A stretch of DNA of 64,000 nt from an uncultured Prevotella sp. (GCA_946612625.1 CAMOEW010000002.1:52221-116220), one strand, 5' to 3'. Numbered from the stretch's first letter, positions 1 through 10,154 are shown. Notes: generated by a model from the sequence alone, not told the origin. Program-made: numbers and translations.

Positions 1-494
1 TTCAACACCGAGTGCCGTGTTGTGGTTTCCTCTTCACAGAAAAACCCACGCTACGCCACATTCGTCGCGAAATGATAGATTTTTATGACATTCCCGTAAG
101 TCAAATCAACAACATCAAGAACGGCATGGACTGGACCGCTGCCGACGGAACTGTCGTGGAAAACGAAAGGCTTACGTTGCCTCCCGACGCGCCACGCAGC
201 TATGCTTACTGCAGCGATACAAAATACATACCAGAATTGTGGAAGATGGTGAAAGGAGTAAGCACACTCTATCATGAAAGCACTTACGCTGCCGATATGA
301 TTGACAAAGCACGCCTATACCATCACTCCACGGCAGGCGAGGCAGCCACTGTAGCTCGTGATGCAGGCGCGAGATGTTTGATTCTCGGACATTTCTCTGC
401 ACGCTATGACAATGAGAAGATATTGCTTGACGAGGCTACAAAAGTGTTCTCAAACAGTTTTCTTGCCAACGAAATGGCCATTTTTGACATATAA
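1..494 (+). CDS. rnz: Ribonuclease Z (C-terminal part; truncated by window start)
   Basis: Translation has an MBL-fold RNase Z C-terminus: STLYHESTYAADMIDKARLYHHSTAGEAATVARDAGARCLILGHFSARY. Reading frame is open to the window edge. Confidence 0.85.
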   Translation, partial: QHRVPCCGFLFTEKPTLRHIRREMIDFYDIPVSQINNIKNGMDWTAADGTVVENERLTLPPDAPRSYAYCSDTKYIPELWKMVKGVSTLYHESTYAADMIDKARLYHHSTAGEAATVARDAGARCLILGHFSARYDNEKILLDEATKVFSNSFLANEMAIFDI

Positions 495-526
495 AATAAA
501 AAAAACTTATTTTTCTGCTAATAAAT

Positions 527-557
527 TTTGCCATTTCAACAATAATCACTATATTTG
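527..557 (+). promoter_or_regulatory. Bacteroidetes-type promoter (-33 TTTG, -7 TATATTTG, 19 bp spacing)
   Basis: TTTG 527-530 and TATATTTG 550-557, 18 nt before the ORF at 576. Confidence 0.6.
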
Positions 558-575
558 CACCAAACATAAACGAAA

Positions 576-896
576 ATGCTTATGACGAAAAAGATACTTA
601 TTGCAATATTTGCCGCAGCAATGATGATTTCTGTTCCGTTCGAGAGCATGGCATCAAGTTTTAAAGAGGCAATCACTGAAATACAGGGCGACCGTGCCAT
701 AGACATCAGCATAAACCAATCTACGCTTACCATAAATGGTGCACAGGGTATGGTTCTTGAGATAGTCTCAGTTACCGGTCGTCATGTGATGACGATGAAG
801 ATTGAAAGTCAGAGCCTATGCATCGACTTGAGTGTGCCTAAGGGCTGCTACCTTGTGAAGGTGGGCAGTGTAGTTAGGAAAATATCGGTGAGATAA
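576..896 (+). CDS. Small secreted protein resembling a T9SS type A sorting/C-terminal domain
   Basis: Signal peptide, then IVSVTGRHVMTMKIESQSLCIDLSVPKGCYLVKVGSVVRKISVR, matching the typical sorting-domain pattern. Confidence 0.6.
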   Translation: MLMTKKILIAIFAAAMMISVPFESMASSFKEAITEIQGDRAIDISINQSTLTINGAQGMVLEIVSVTGRHVMTMKIESQSLCIDLSVPKGCYLVKVGSVVRKISVR

Positions 897-983
897 TAGA
901 TGTGTTTTTTATGGTATTATACTTATAGGGAGTAAGTGTGTGATACATGCTGCTCCTTTTTATTATATATAAATAATGTATAA

Positions 984-1532
984 GTGAAATACGACGAGGA
1001 CGATATAATTCGACAACTTTCCGATCCAAAGACTCAACGAAAGGCATTCGAAACAGTGGTACGCCAATACTCAGAGCCTCTCTATTGGCATATACGCCGT
1101 ATCGTTGTTACTCACGATGATGCCAACGACGTGTTACAGAACGTCTTTATAAAGGCATGGGCTAATCTCGGAAGTTTTCGACACGACTCCAAACTCTCGA
1201 CATGGCTCTATCGCATTGCCGTCAACGAGAGCATCGACTTCCAGCGTCGCCAAAAGAACATTGTCTCGGTAAGTGCCGACGATGTAGATTCCGGCGTTGC
1301 CAATCACCTTATGGCCGACCGCTTTTTCGACGGCAATAAGGCATCGGCCATGCTCGAAGAAGCCATCCAAACGCTGCCTGATGTCCAGAAGAACGTATTC
1401 TGCCTCCGATACTACAACGAGATGAAATACAGCGAGATGAGCAAGGTGATGAAAACCACGGAAGGAGCCTTGAAGGCATCCTATCATATTGCAGTTAAGA
1501 AGATCGCCGAATTTTTAAAGAGCAATGATTAA
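984..1532 (+). CDS. ECF RNA polymerase sigma factor (GTG start)
   Basis: Sigma-70 region 2 (DANDVLQNVFIKAWANLGSFRHDSKLSTWLYRIAVNESIDFQRR) and region 4 (LPDVQKNVFCLRYYNEMKYSEMSKVMKTTEGALKASYHIAVKKI). Confidence 0.93.
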   Translation: MKYDEDDIIRQLSDPKTQRKAFETVVRQYSEPLYWHIRRIVVTHDDANDVLQNVFIKAWANLGSFRHDSKLSTWLYRIAVNESIDFQRRQKNIVSVSADDVDSGVANHLMADRFFDGNKASAMLEEAIQTLPDVQKNVFCLRYYNEMKYSEMSKVMKTTEGALKASYHIAVKKIAEFLKSND

Positions 1533-1570
1533 ACCCTTTATGCTATTGTTCGTCATATAGACAAAAGAAT

Positions 1571-1957
1571 ATGGATATGAAAGAAGAAAAGTACATACTT
1601 GACAAAGTTGGAAAAGAGAACCATTTCCGAGTACCCAATGGCTACTTCGAAAACTTCGCTTCCGAGTTGATGAGTCGTCTGCCCGAACGTGAGGTAATAG
1701 AAGTACCTGCTGCAAAACCCCGAGTATTCGTTCTCCGTTCTTTGATTCTTACTGCAGCGTGTGTCTGCGTGGCCATTTTCAGCATTACACTCTTCTTCAT
1801 GAACGATAAGAGCGATGAGATGCCGACAGCCGGCAGCAACGTTGTTGCACAGAATAACATTGACTACAGCACTGTCGATGAATATATAGATGATGCTGCA
1901 GACTACGCCATGATGGACCACGCAGACATCTATGCTTATCTATCGTCGGAAAACTAA
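1571..1957 (+). CDS. Single-TM hypothetical protein, probable anti-sigma factor-like
   Basis: Soluble N-terminus, one TM segment (VFVLRSLILTAACVCVAIFSITLFF), short C-terminus; directly downstream of the ECF sigma gene. Confidence 0.55.
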   Translation: MDMKEEKYILDKVGKENHFRVPNGYFENFASELMSRLPEREVIEVPAAKPRVFVLRSLILTAACVCVAIFSITLFFMNDKSDEMPTAGSNVVAQNNIDYSTVDEYIDDAADYAMMDHADIYAYLSSEN

Positions 1958-1971
1958 AATGTGATTATTAT

Positions 1972-2406
1972 ATGAAAAAACTGACATTGTTTTTCATTAT
2001 GCTTCTCGCGGCAGTAATGACGTTCGCACAGGAACACCACAAGAAATTCTCACCTGAGAAATTCCAAGCCGACCTTGAAAGCTATATTACCAAGGAGGCC
2101 GGATTGTCACCTCAACAGGCATCCGATTTCTTTCCTGTATATCGAGAGATGCAGACCAAGCAGCGCAAGGTATTTGACCGCATGCGCCAGATGGGTCGCA
2201 TCAAGCCCTCGACAGACAAGGAATGTAAGGCGCAGATACGCCAGCATGACGACATGGATTTAGAGCTAAAGCAGATACAGCAGAGCTATCACAACCGTTT
2301 CTTTGGAATATTGCCGGCAAGTAAGGTATATGACGTTCTCAAGGCCGAAGACCGATTCTATCGCCAGTCATTCAAGGGAATGCGCCAGCGCATGAATCGG
2401 AGATAG
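1972..2406 (+). CDS. Secreted Spy/CpxP-like helical protein
   Basis: Signal peptide, then a helical region with spaced Met/Arg/Gln (FFPVYREMQTKQRKVFDRMRQM...LKQIQQSYHNRFFGILPASKVYDVLKAEDRFYRQ). Confidence 0.6.
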   Translation: MKKLTLFFIMLLAAVMTFAQEHHKKFSPEKFQADLESYITKEAGLSPQQASDFFPVYREMQTKQRKVFDRMRQMGRIKPSTDKECKAQIRQHDDMDLELKQIQQSYHNRFFGILPASKVYDVLKAEDRFYRQSFKGMRQRMNRR

Positions 2407-3007
2407 CACACTTTTCGCAGTGAGGCTTTCGTGCCGTGCATACATAACGGCCGTGAAGCAACAGCCAGTGATGAGCCCTGGGGATATCCTCCCCAGGGAT
2501 ATTTTTTATAAGGCACTGCTCTACTTTATAAGGCGTATCGTCGCTTTTTGATACAAGGCCTATACGATGGCTCACTCGGAACACGTGCGTATCCACTGCC
2601 ATCGTCTGCTTGCCAAATGCTATTGCCTGAACCACATTAGCAGTTTTACGGCCTACACCAGGCAGATCAAGCAGAGCATTCATGTCTGAAGGAACCTCAC
2701 CGTCATGTTTCTCTACAATCTTTCGCGCCATCTCCACCAAATGCTTTGCCTTGGAATTAGGATAAGACACACTGCTGATAAGCGACAGCACATCTTCCAA
2801 TTCTGCCTGCGCCATGCTACGAGCATCAGGGAAATGGCGAAACAACTCTGGTGAGACCATGTTTACGCGCTTGTCGGTACACTGTGCACTAAGCACCACT
2901 GCTACTAACAGCTGAAACACACTGCCATACTTCAGTTCACTCTCCACCACCGGCATTTCGCTGCGGAAATAATCCAGTATCCTCGTATATCGTTCCTTTC
3001 GTGTCAT
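2372..3007 (-). CDS. nth: Endonuclease III
   Basis: HhH motif (LLDLPGVGRKTANVVQAIAFGKQTMAVDTHVFRV) and 4Fe-4S cysteines (CTARKPHCEKCAISDSC). Confidence 0.96.
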   Translation of the reverse strand: MTRKERYTRILDYFRSEMPVVESELKYGSVFQLLVAVVLSAQCTDKRVNMVSPELFRHFPDARSMAQAELEDVLSLISSVSYPNSKAKHLVEMARKIVEKHDGEVPSDMNALLDLPGVGRKTANVVQAIAFGKQTMAVDTHVFRVSHRIGLVSKSDDTPYKVEQCLIKNIPGEDIPRAHHWLLLHGRYVCTARKPHCEKCAISDSCAGAFP

Positions 3008-3927
3008 TATATCAAAATTATGCCTAACGAGACAGCAATACCATATACTAAAATGTTACGAGCAGTTTCGCCAAGGCAGATGTTGAGGGTGCGGCCGTGG
3101 TTGATATGTTTCATCTTAAGCCATGTGAATACGTGGAGGACGAGATATACCACAGGTAATAAGGCAGCTAACGGATGGGAACCGTAAGGCCAGAAGGAAA
3201 TTCCGCAGATGAATGCAGCAACTCCTACGGCAAGGTAAAGCCATTCAGAAGCTTGGGCTCCAATTATAACCACGAGAGTATTCTTTCCGTCGCGGCTATC
3301 ATTATCGCGGTCACGGTAGTTGTTCACGATGAGAAGTGCATCGATAACAAGTCCGCATGCAATAGAGGCGAAGAATACCTGCCACGTAACGGTATGCAAC
3401 TCTATATAATAAGGTACACATACGGGGATGATACCGAAGAACACGAGTACGAGCACATCGCCCAGTCCTATATAGGAGAGTGTGGTGGTGTAGAGAAAGC
3501 AGAATACTACGCAGATCAATCCAACAAGAATCATCTCCAAACCTCCGTAAACCACCAATGGTAGTCCAATAATGCATGCGAGGATGGTTGTGAAAGCAAT
3601 GGCATACTTCATTGATTCGGGCTTCACCCATCCTTGTGTACAGGCACGCAGCGGTCCGAGACGAGTTTCTGCATCGTCGTTGCCACGAACAAAATCAAAG
3701 AAGTCATTAATGAAATTAGCATCGATTTGCATCAGCAGTGCAAAGACAAGGCACAATATGGCAGGCAGCCATTTGAACGTACCGGGAACGTAGAAAACCG
3801 AATCGGCATAAGCGAGCGACAAACCAATCATCACAGGTACAGCTGCACCGCTAAGTGTCTTTGGACGTGAGGCAAGCAACCATGCATGGAGAGAGTCTTG
3901 GCGAACATCGGGAGACGTATTTTTCAT
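3007..3927 (-). CDS. menA: 1,4-dihydroxy-2-naphthoate polyprenyltransferase
   Basis: UbiA-type polytopic membrane protein with NFINDFFDFVRGNDD and NNYRDRDNDSRDGKNTL motifs. Confidence 0.93.
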   Translation of the reverse strand: MKNTSPDVRQDSLHAWLLASRPKTLSGAAVPVMIGLSLAYADSVFYVPGTFKWLPAILCLVFALLMQIDANFINDFFDFVRGNDDAETRLGPLRACTQGWVKPESMKYAIAFTTILACIIGLPLVVYGGLEMILVGLICVVFCFLYTTTLSYIGLGDVLVLVFFGIIPVCVPYYIELHTVTWQVFFASIACGLVIDALLIVNNYRDRDNDSRDGKNTLVVIIGAQASEWLYLAVGVAAFICGISFWPYGSHPLAALLPVVYLVLHVFTWLKMKHINHGRTLNICLGETARNILVYGIAVSLGIILI

Positions 3928-3952
3928 TTTTCGTATCTTTTATCCAAATTTT

Positions 3953-3984
3953 CTTGCAAAAGTACACATAATTGCGTATATTTG
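3953..3984 (+). promoter_or_regulatory. Promoter of the HD-domain gene, interlocked with the menA promoter
   Basis: CTTG 3953-3956, 20 bp, TATATTTG 3977-3984. Confidence 0.6.
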
Positions 3985-3988
3985 CAAA
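3957..3988 (-). promoter_or_regulatory. menA promoter, interlocked with the divergent promoter
   Basis: Minus strand: -33 TTTG (CAAA 3985-3988) and -7 TACTTTTG (CAAAAGTA 3957-3964), 20 bp spacing. Confidence 0.6.
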
Positions 3989-4004
3989 AATATTCGTCAT
4001 TTTT

Positions 4005-4676
4005 ATGATTAATAACATAGCAAGCCTCGATTTGGTTGAATTTATTGAGACAAAAATACTTCCACAGTATGCAGAGTTCGACAGTGCACATAATATGGAA
4101 CATGTTACGCGCGTGATTCGCAGTTCGATGGAACTGGCAAAGCGTACTGGAGCAGATATGAACATGGTCTATGCCGTTGCTGCATATCACGACTTGGGAA
4201 TGAGCGGTCCGCGTGCCGTGCATCACATTACAGGTGGCAAAATTCTTGCTCAGGATGCACGGCTAAGAAGATGGTTCTCACCTGAGCAAATCAGGATTAT
4301 GAAAGAAGCAGTAGAGGATCACAGGGCATCAGCATCACGCGCACCGCGCAGCATCTACGGCAAGATTGTAGCTGAGGCCGACAGGGACCTGGATTCCGAG
4401 ATAGTATTCAGACGGACGTTACTCTTCGGTTTCGCCCATTATCCTGAACTCGACCGCGAAGGGCAGTGGAGACGGTTCAAAAGCCACATGGACGAAAAGT
4501 ATTCAGTCAATGGATATATCCGATTGTGGATAGCAGGTTCGGAGAACGAGCAAAAACTGAAAACCCTTCGAAATATTATAGCCGACACTACGGAACTGCG
4601 TCGTATTTTCGATAGGATATACAACGATTTGAAAAACCAACTAATTGAAGAAGTTCCAAGAGATACCAAAGCGTAG
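4005..4676 (+). CDS. HD-domain metal-dependent phosphohydrolase
   Basis: HNMEHVTRV...AAYHDLG...EDHRAS...AEADRD HD motifs. Start placed at ATG 4005 because the longer ORF overlaps the promoter. Confidence 0.75.
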   Translation: MINNIASLDLVEFIETKILPQYAEFDSAHNMEHVTRVIRSSMELAKRTGADMNMVYAVAAYHDLGMSGPRAVHHITGGKILAQDARLRRWFSPEQIRIMKEAVEDHRASASRAPRSIYGKIVAEADRDLDSEIVFRRTLLFGFAHYPELDREGQWRRFKSHMDEKYSVNGYIRLWIAGSENEQKLKTLRNIIADTTELRRIFDRIYNDLKNQLIEEVPRDTKA

Positions 4677-7049
4677 CACGCGCGTGTTTGTGGGGTAGTT
4701 GGGAGTAAGAAAATACTCTTTGCTACCACCGGCATTAACATGACTCATCATCACAAAGAATCGTGCGTGCTTCAGGTGGAAATTGGCATAGACATTCACC
4801 CATGGGTAGCCACCTATTTTCTTGCGGGCACTCTCATTCTCCTGAATTGCAAATTGATTGAGCTGCGGAAGGAAGTCAGGCGCATAATACTTAGTAAAAT
4901 ACGTCATGTCGGCACCTAACTCTACCTTCAGTTGACCTACAATCCTGAATTTCAGAAACAGATTAGTCCATATATTTATCGCCGGCACAGGCAGTACATC
5001 CTCATGATTGGAGTGCTGGAAAGTTATTATATTCTCCCAGTTTAGAATGCCAAGGCGGAAGTCCTGCATCAGCTGTATGGTCATCAGATTGATATTGCCG
5101 CTTGCCTGATTGACGGCGGCTGTCAGATTGCTGCGTGGATAGTTACCCACGTTGTAGTCACAGTTCATCGTGAAATACGTGTATTTCTGAATCTCTTCGA
5201 TAGCAACGCGCAGTGAGGTTCTGGTCTTACGATATCGGAACAGTCCTTCTATGCGCATACGAGTCTCCTTGCTCAGGTCGTTGTCCCACCAGAAGTGCTT
5301 ACTGTGGTAGCTGCGGTAATAGAATGTTGGATTCAGACGGTAGAAGTATGCCTTGGCTGCGAGGGTTAGAGTGTCGCCCCAGAGTTTGAAGTTGAAATCG
5401 GTGTTGAAATCTATTTTCAACTGTCCGATGTCTTCACCCACGAGCCATGTTTCTGCCATAAGGTTATAGTGAAACGCTTTTCCAAGAGTTTTATTAATCT
5501 GTCCGCCTATGCTAATGCCATGCTCGGTAAATTTGCCGAGCGAAGCGGTAAAGTCAGGGTTTACGGTCGGCATCTTGAATGAGCGGTATTCGTGGGTAGC
5601 GAAAATCTTTAACCCAGCCTTCATCCACTTGTTGAAGCCTTCGAGCAGCGCAATGCCCACAGTATTTTTCATCAAGAAAGTGCGGTCTTCATCGAAAATG
5701 TCATCGTTGTCAATAGGACGGTATGACAGCCCGTTGTAGTACTGGTTTTTATACAGACCTTCAGGGCTGACGTAAGCCTGATATATACGGTCGTAGCTGT
5801 TTAGGTCAAAGGTGTGGATGAAGCTCGTCACAGGTACGTATTCATCTTTCATCGTAGCGTTGATGGAGTCCTGACGCCGTTCTTCAGCAAGTAGGCTGTC
5901 AAGCTTTTGCTGATTCTCTATGAGCACTCGTGTTGAGTCGGCACTGATTTCCTGTTTCTGATTCGCCACGGGTTCGTCGCCGGCAATGCGTGCGCCGCGT
6001 GGTCTGCCAGCTGGGGCAGTCTGCTCTTCATTGACATCTTTGCCACGACGACGGTAACCAGAACGTTTCTTATCGTCACTCTCATCCCCGTCTTCACGCT
6101 CTTCCTGTTTTTCGCGATTCTTTTTGTCCTTCATCGCTTCACGTGCAAACTGCCGTGCCTTGATTTCTGCGTCGGTCATCTTTACCTTGCGGTAGAAACC
6201 AAGGTTGTAGCGGTGGGTTAAGAAAAAGTGGGTGTTGTCGTCGCGGTTCCAGTTCTGGTTCAACACTGTCGGCAGCTCATCTTCATTAATAGCATCGAAA
6301 GCCTCCGGATGGGTGATATACTCGTCGTTGGTGATACCACCGTTTTCGGTTGCCTTCTGATGATAATGGGCAAAAATGGCGTGCAAATTGTAGCGGTCGC
6401 CACGATAGGAACCATAGACGGTGGCTCCGAAATGTGACGTGCTCTGGCGCTGATAGTAGCCACGGGCATAGTGGTAGTCAAGGTCAAAGCCCATTCCAAT
6501 ACGCTTGCCAGCATTGATGGCAAACTTGCCTTGGATATGATCTTCACCATTCTGACTATCGCCACAGGTGTTGTATGTAAGGTTTGTCAAAGGAGACAGG
6601 GTATTGGTGAAATGTACCATGTCGGGGGTCTTCATGACAAAGCTGTAGGGTTGTGTGAAAATTTCCTGCTCCATCAGCGGACGGTCGATGACGATACGGT
6701 TGATACGTGCAGAATAGTTGTTGCCGATGGTATTGTATTCTCCGTACATGCCCGAGTTGAACACAGTTTTCTGATATAGATGGGGCATAGTGTCGATTTC
6801 TGCTTTTCGTATGTCACCAAACTTTCGGTCAATAGTCCATACATACATTCCCTTTGGAATCTCGCGGTTGCGCTTGGTGGTGTCGCGGTTGTGCTTGTTG
6901 AAGTTCTGGTTCTGGGCGGTCTGGTTGTTTTGTCCAGGATATTCCTCACGCTGCGATACATTTCCGAACTCGTCTATCTGGTTATAGACTTGCGGAAAAA
7001 CTATTGTCGAGATGAATAAGAAGAGCAGGGTGGGGAGTAGTCGTTTCAT
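4641..7049 (-). CDS. Putative outer-membrane porin (Porin_10-like)
   Basis: Signal peptide, extensive amphipathic beta strands, C-terminal GISWNFFN typical of a barrel end. Confidence 0.75.
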   Translation of the reverse strand: MKRLLPTLLFLFISTIVFPQVYNQIDEFGNVSQREEYPGQNNQTAQNQNFNKHNRDTTKRNREIPKGMYVWTIDRKFGDIRKAEIDTMPHLYQKTVFNSGMYGEYNTIGNNYSARINRIVIDRPLMEQEIFTQPYSFVMKTPDMVHFTNTLSPLTNLTYNTCGDSQNGEDHIQGKFAINAGKRIGMGFDLDYHYARGYYQRQSTSHFGATVYGSYRGDRYNLHAIFAHYHQKATENGGITNDEYITHPEAFDAINEDELPTVLNQNWNRDDNTHFFLTHRYNLGFYRKVKMTDAEIKARQFAREAMKDKKNREKQEEREDGDESDDKKRSGYRRRGKDVNEEQTAPAGRPRGARIAGDEPVANQKQEISADSTRVLIENQQKLDSLLAEERRQDSINATMKDEYVPVTSFIHTFDLNSYDRIYQAYVSPEGLYKNQYYNGLSYRPIDNDDIFDEDRTFLMKNTVGIALLEGFNKWMKAGLKIFATHEYRSFKMPTVNPDFTASLGKFTEHGISIGGQINKTLGKAFHYNLMAETWLVGEDIGQLKIDFNTDFNFKLWGDTLTLAAKAYFYRLNPTFYYRSYHSKHFWWDNDLSKETRMRIEGLFRYRKTRTSLRVAIEEIQKYTYFTMNCDYNVGNYPRSNLTAAVNQASGNINLMTIQLMQDFRLGILNWENIITFQHSNHEDVLPVPAINIWTNLFLKFRIVGQLKVELGADMTYFTKYYAPDFLPQLNQFAIQENESARKKIGGYPWVNVYANFHLKHARFFVMMSHVNAGGSKEYFLTPNYPTNTRVLRFGISWNFFN

Positions 7050-7282
7050 TTTATGGATTGTTTCATAAAACGTATTGTTGCCTCAGCAAACTTTATCGCC
7101 ATGGCAATCAGTACAATGATAATGCCTCTGTAGGCGTCGCCAGAAAGATAGAAACAGACTCCGACAATGGCAATGAACATAAATGCTATGTTAAGCACAT
7201 TGCGTATTTTGAACATCAGGTCATGGCGCTGTGATTCATCCTCGCGGCGGTGATGACGCTGCAGATTGTATGGTTCGAGCAT
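7046..7282 (-). CDS. Small two-TM membrane protein
   Basis: Two hydrophobic segments; start/stop overlap with the downstream porin gene. Confidence 0.6.
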   Translation of the reverse strand: MLEPYNLQRHHRREDESQRHDLMFKIRNVLNIAFMFIAIVGVCFYLSGDAYRGIIIVLIAMAIKFAEATIRFMKQSIK

Positions 7283-7291
7283 CGGAAGCGA

Positions 7292-7924
7292 TTATTTAAA
7301 GAGAGCCTGAAGCTCACGGAAGATATAGTTCTTTCGGTCAACGGTCTTACGACGGAATTTACCGCTGATACGCGACAGTTTCTGACCGCTTTTGGTAAGT
7401 GCCTCCTTGTCGGTAATCCACTCCTCGGCACTCATCGTCTGGGGATTGCGCTCCTCTTCATAAAGATAGTGAATACGGCACATCTGTACGTCGGCACTGC
7501 CGTCCTTGCAGTCGGCAATGATATTATAGTATAGGCGTGTGCGGTCGAGAGTCAGTGCTGAGTTCTTGAACACCAGCCACTCCTGATATGTAGCACATAC
7601 GGTATGCTTCTCCTTGTCGTCAACAAGGATTCGGCTCTGCTCAAACTGATTCTCCTCTTCGGTCATTTCCTGCAGAAACGCACTGATAGCATCCTGAATC
7701 TGGTTTGCACTCTTGCCTGGGGCATTGATGGTGGTGCTGAACACAACTCTGCCGTCAACCACAGGCACTGCTCCTGCAAGGTATTTCTCGTCAGGGTTCG
7801 GCTTAGCAGGCTTCCCTGGTTCTGATTTTGCCACCCTGCTCTCCTTAGGCATCTCCCATACATTTGCCTGTGCCATAACAAGCATCGGCAGACACATCAT
7901 GACGAAAAAACAAATCTTTCTCAT
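7292..7924 (-). CDS. Secreted DUF4468-like protein
   Basis: Signal peptide plus FSTTINAPGKSANQIQDAISAFLQEMTEE...GSADVQMCRIHYLYEEERNP; family name from memory. Confidence 0.6.
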   Translation of the reverse strand: MRKICFFVMMCLPMLVMAQANVWEMPKESRVAKSEPGKPAKPNPDEKYLAGAVPVVDGRVVFSTTINAPGKSANQIQDAISAFLQEMTEEENQFEQSRILVDDKEKHTVCATYQEWLVFKNSALTLDRTRLYYNIIADCKDGSADVQMCRIHYLYEEERNPQTMSAEEWITDKEALTKSGQKLSRISGKFRRKTVDRKNYIFRELQALFK

Positions 7925-8031
7925 TGTCGTTATCTTATTTTTGTTGTTTTACACTTTTCAGAATGCAAAGTTACAAAGAATAAGATAAACGACCTAATAT
8001 TTTATCATTTTTTAGTTTTTGTCGAAGAATG

Positions 8032-10064
8032 TTATTCGAGCATGTTCTTCAGCCTGATTATTTCGTCGCGATATTGAGCAGCCTGCATGAAGTCGAGGCA
8101 CTTGGCGGCTTCCTTCATCAGCTTGGTGGTGTTGTCGATGCTCTTTCGCAGCTGCTCTGGTGTCATACGTTCAATAATCGGGTCGGCAGCGAATGCACCT
8201 TCAACGGGCCCTGCATAAACCATTGCCTGTGTTTTGGCGCGTTCTTCTTCCTCACCGTTGAATGTCTCGATTCTTAGTGTGCTCTGACGTAGATTTTTCT
8301 GAATTTGCTTCGGAGTAATATGGTGTTCCTCATTATAACTAAGCTGTTTTGTTCGGCGACGTTCGGTTTCGTCAATAGTCTGTTGCATACTTGCAGTGAT
8401 AGTGTCGGCGTACATGATAACCATACCGTTGACATTTCTTGCAGCACGACCGGCAGTCTGGGTAAGACTGCGATGACTGCGCAGGAATCCTTCTTTGTCG
8501 GCATCGAGAATGGCAACAAGCGACACTTCCGGCAGGTCGAGACCTTCGCGCAGCAGGTTTACTCCCACGAGCACGTCATAAACACCATGCCTCAGGTCGT
8601 CGAGAATTTTTATGCGGTCGAGGGTTGCCACGTCGCTGTGAATGTATGCTGTACGTATGTCGTGATTAAGTAGATATTCCGACAGCTCTTCGGCCATGCG
8701 CTTGGTAAGCGTCGTTACAAGCACGCGTTCGCCATGCTCTTTTCTTATCTCGATCTCGTTCATAAGGTCGTCAATCTGGTTTTCGCTCGGACGCACTACA
8801 ATCTCAGGGTCGAGAAGTCCAGTGGGGCGGATTACCTGCTCCACAACAATACCTTCCGACTCCTGAAGCTCATAGTCGGCAGGAGTAGCCGACACATAAA
8901 TCACCTGATTCACCATGCTTCTAAACTCATCGAACGTAAGCGGCCGGTTGTCAAAAGCTGCCGGTAGCCTAAAGCCATATTCCACGAGATTTGTCTTGCG
9001 GGAACGGTCGCCACCGTACATTGCACCGATTTGCGGAATGCTCACGTGGCTTTCATCCACTACCAGCAAATAGTCATCGGGAAAGAAGTCGAGCAGGCAG
9101 TATGGACGCTCGCCTGGTTGCCGCCCATCGAAATAGCGCGAATAGTTCTCTATGCCCGAGCAGTGACCCAGTTCCTTTATCATCTCCATGTCGTACTCCA
9201 CACGTTCCTTTATTCTCTGTGCCTTGATGCTATCACCCATTTCGTTGAAATAGTCCACCTGTTTCACGAGGTCGTCCTGTATGTTACGTATCGCGATGTT
9301 GGTCTGTTCCTGAGTGGTCATGAAAAGATTGGCTGGATATAGGTTGTATTCCTGGTACGACGACAATCGATTCATCGTAGTGCTGTCAAGCTCTTCGATG
9401 GCGTCTATCTCGTCGTCCCAAAACGTTATTCGCAGCACCTGTTCGTTGTATGCCATTGCCACATCGACAGTGTCGCCCTTGACGCGGAAATTGCCACGCT
9501 TCAGCTCTATATCGTTCCTGACATATAATGATGTGACAAGTTTTCTTAACAGAGCGTTGCGCTCAATCTTCTGCCCCACACGCATTGTGATGACATTCTC
9601 CGTCAGAGCCACAGGACTGCCCATACCGTAGATGCAGCTAACTGATGATACAACGACCACATCCTTACGTCCTGACAATAAAGATGATACCGCACGTAAT
9701 CGCAGGCGGTCAATCTCTTCGTTTATTGCAAGGTCTTTTTCAATATATGTATCGGTAGTGGGAAGGTAAGCTTCTGGCTGATAGTAGTCATAATAGCTTA
9801 CATAATATTCCACGGCATTATCTGGAAAGAATCCTCTCATTTCCTCATACAACTGTGCCGCAAGTGTCTTATTGTGGCTGAGGATAAGTGTGGGACGGTT
9901 GATGTTTGCAATCACATTGGCCACAGTAAACGTCTTTCCCGACCCGGTAACTCCGAGAAGCACCTGAGCCTTGTCGCCGTTTTTAATACCTTCAGTCAGT
10001 TGAGCAATGGCTTCAGGCTGGTCGCCAGTGGGTTTGTATTGTGATGTAAGCTTGAATTTACTCA
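8032..10064 (-). CDS. uvrB: UvrABC system protein B
   Basis: MSKFKLTSQYKPTGDQPEAIAQL, GVTGSGKTFTVANVIA, YVSYYDYYQPEAYLP, HVSIPQIGAMYGGDRSRK, C-terminal UVR domain. Confidence 0.98.
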
Positions 10065-10154
10065 TAAAAAGTTGTTTTTGGGACTGCAAAATTAATAAAA
10101 TCATCGTAATAAACGTTATAAACGATTTTATTTTTCATAAAAATCGGTAAATAC

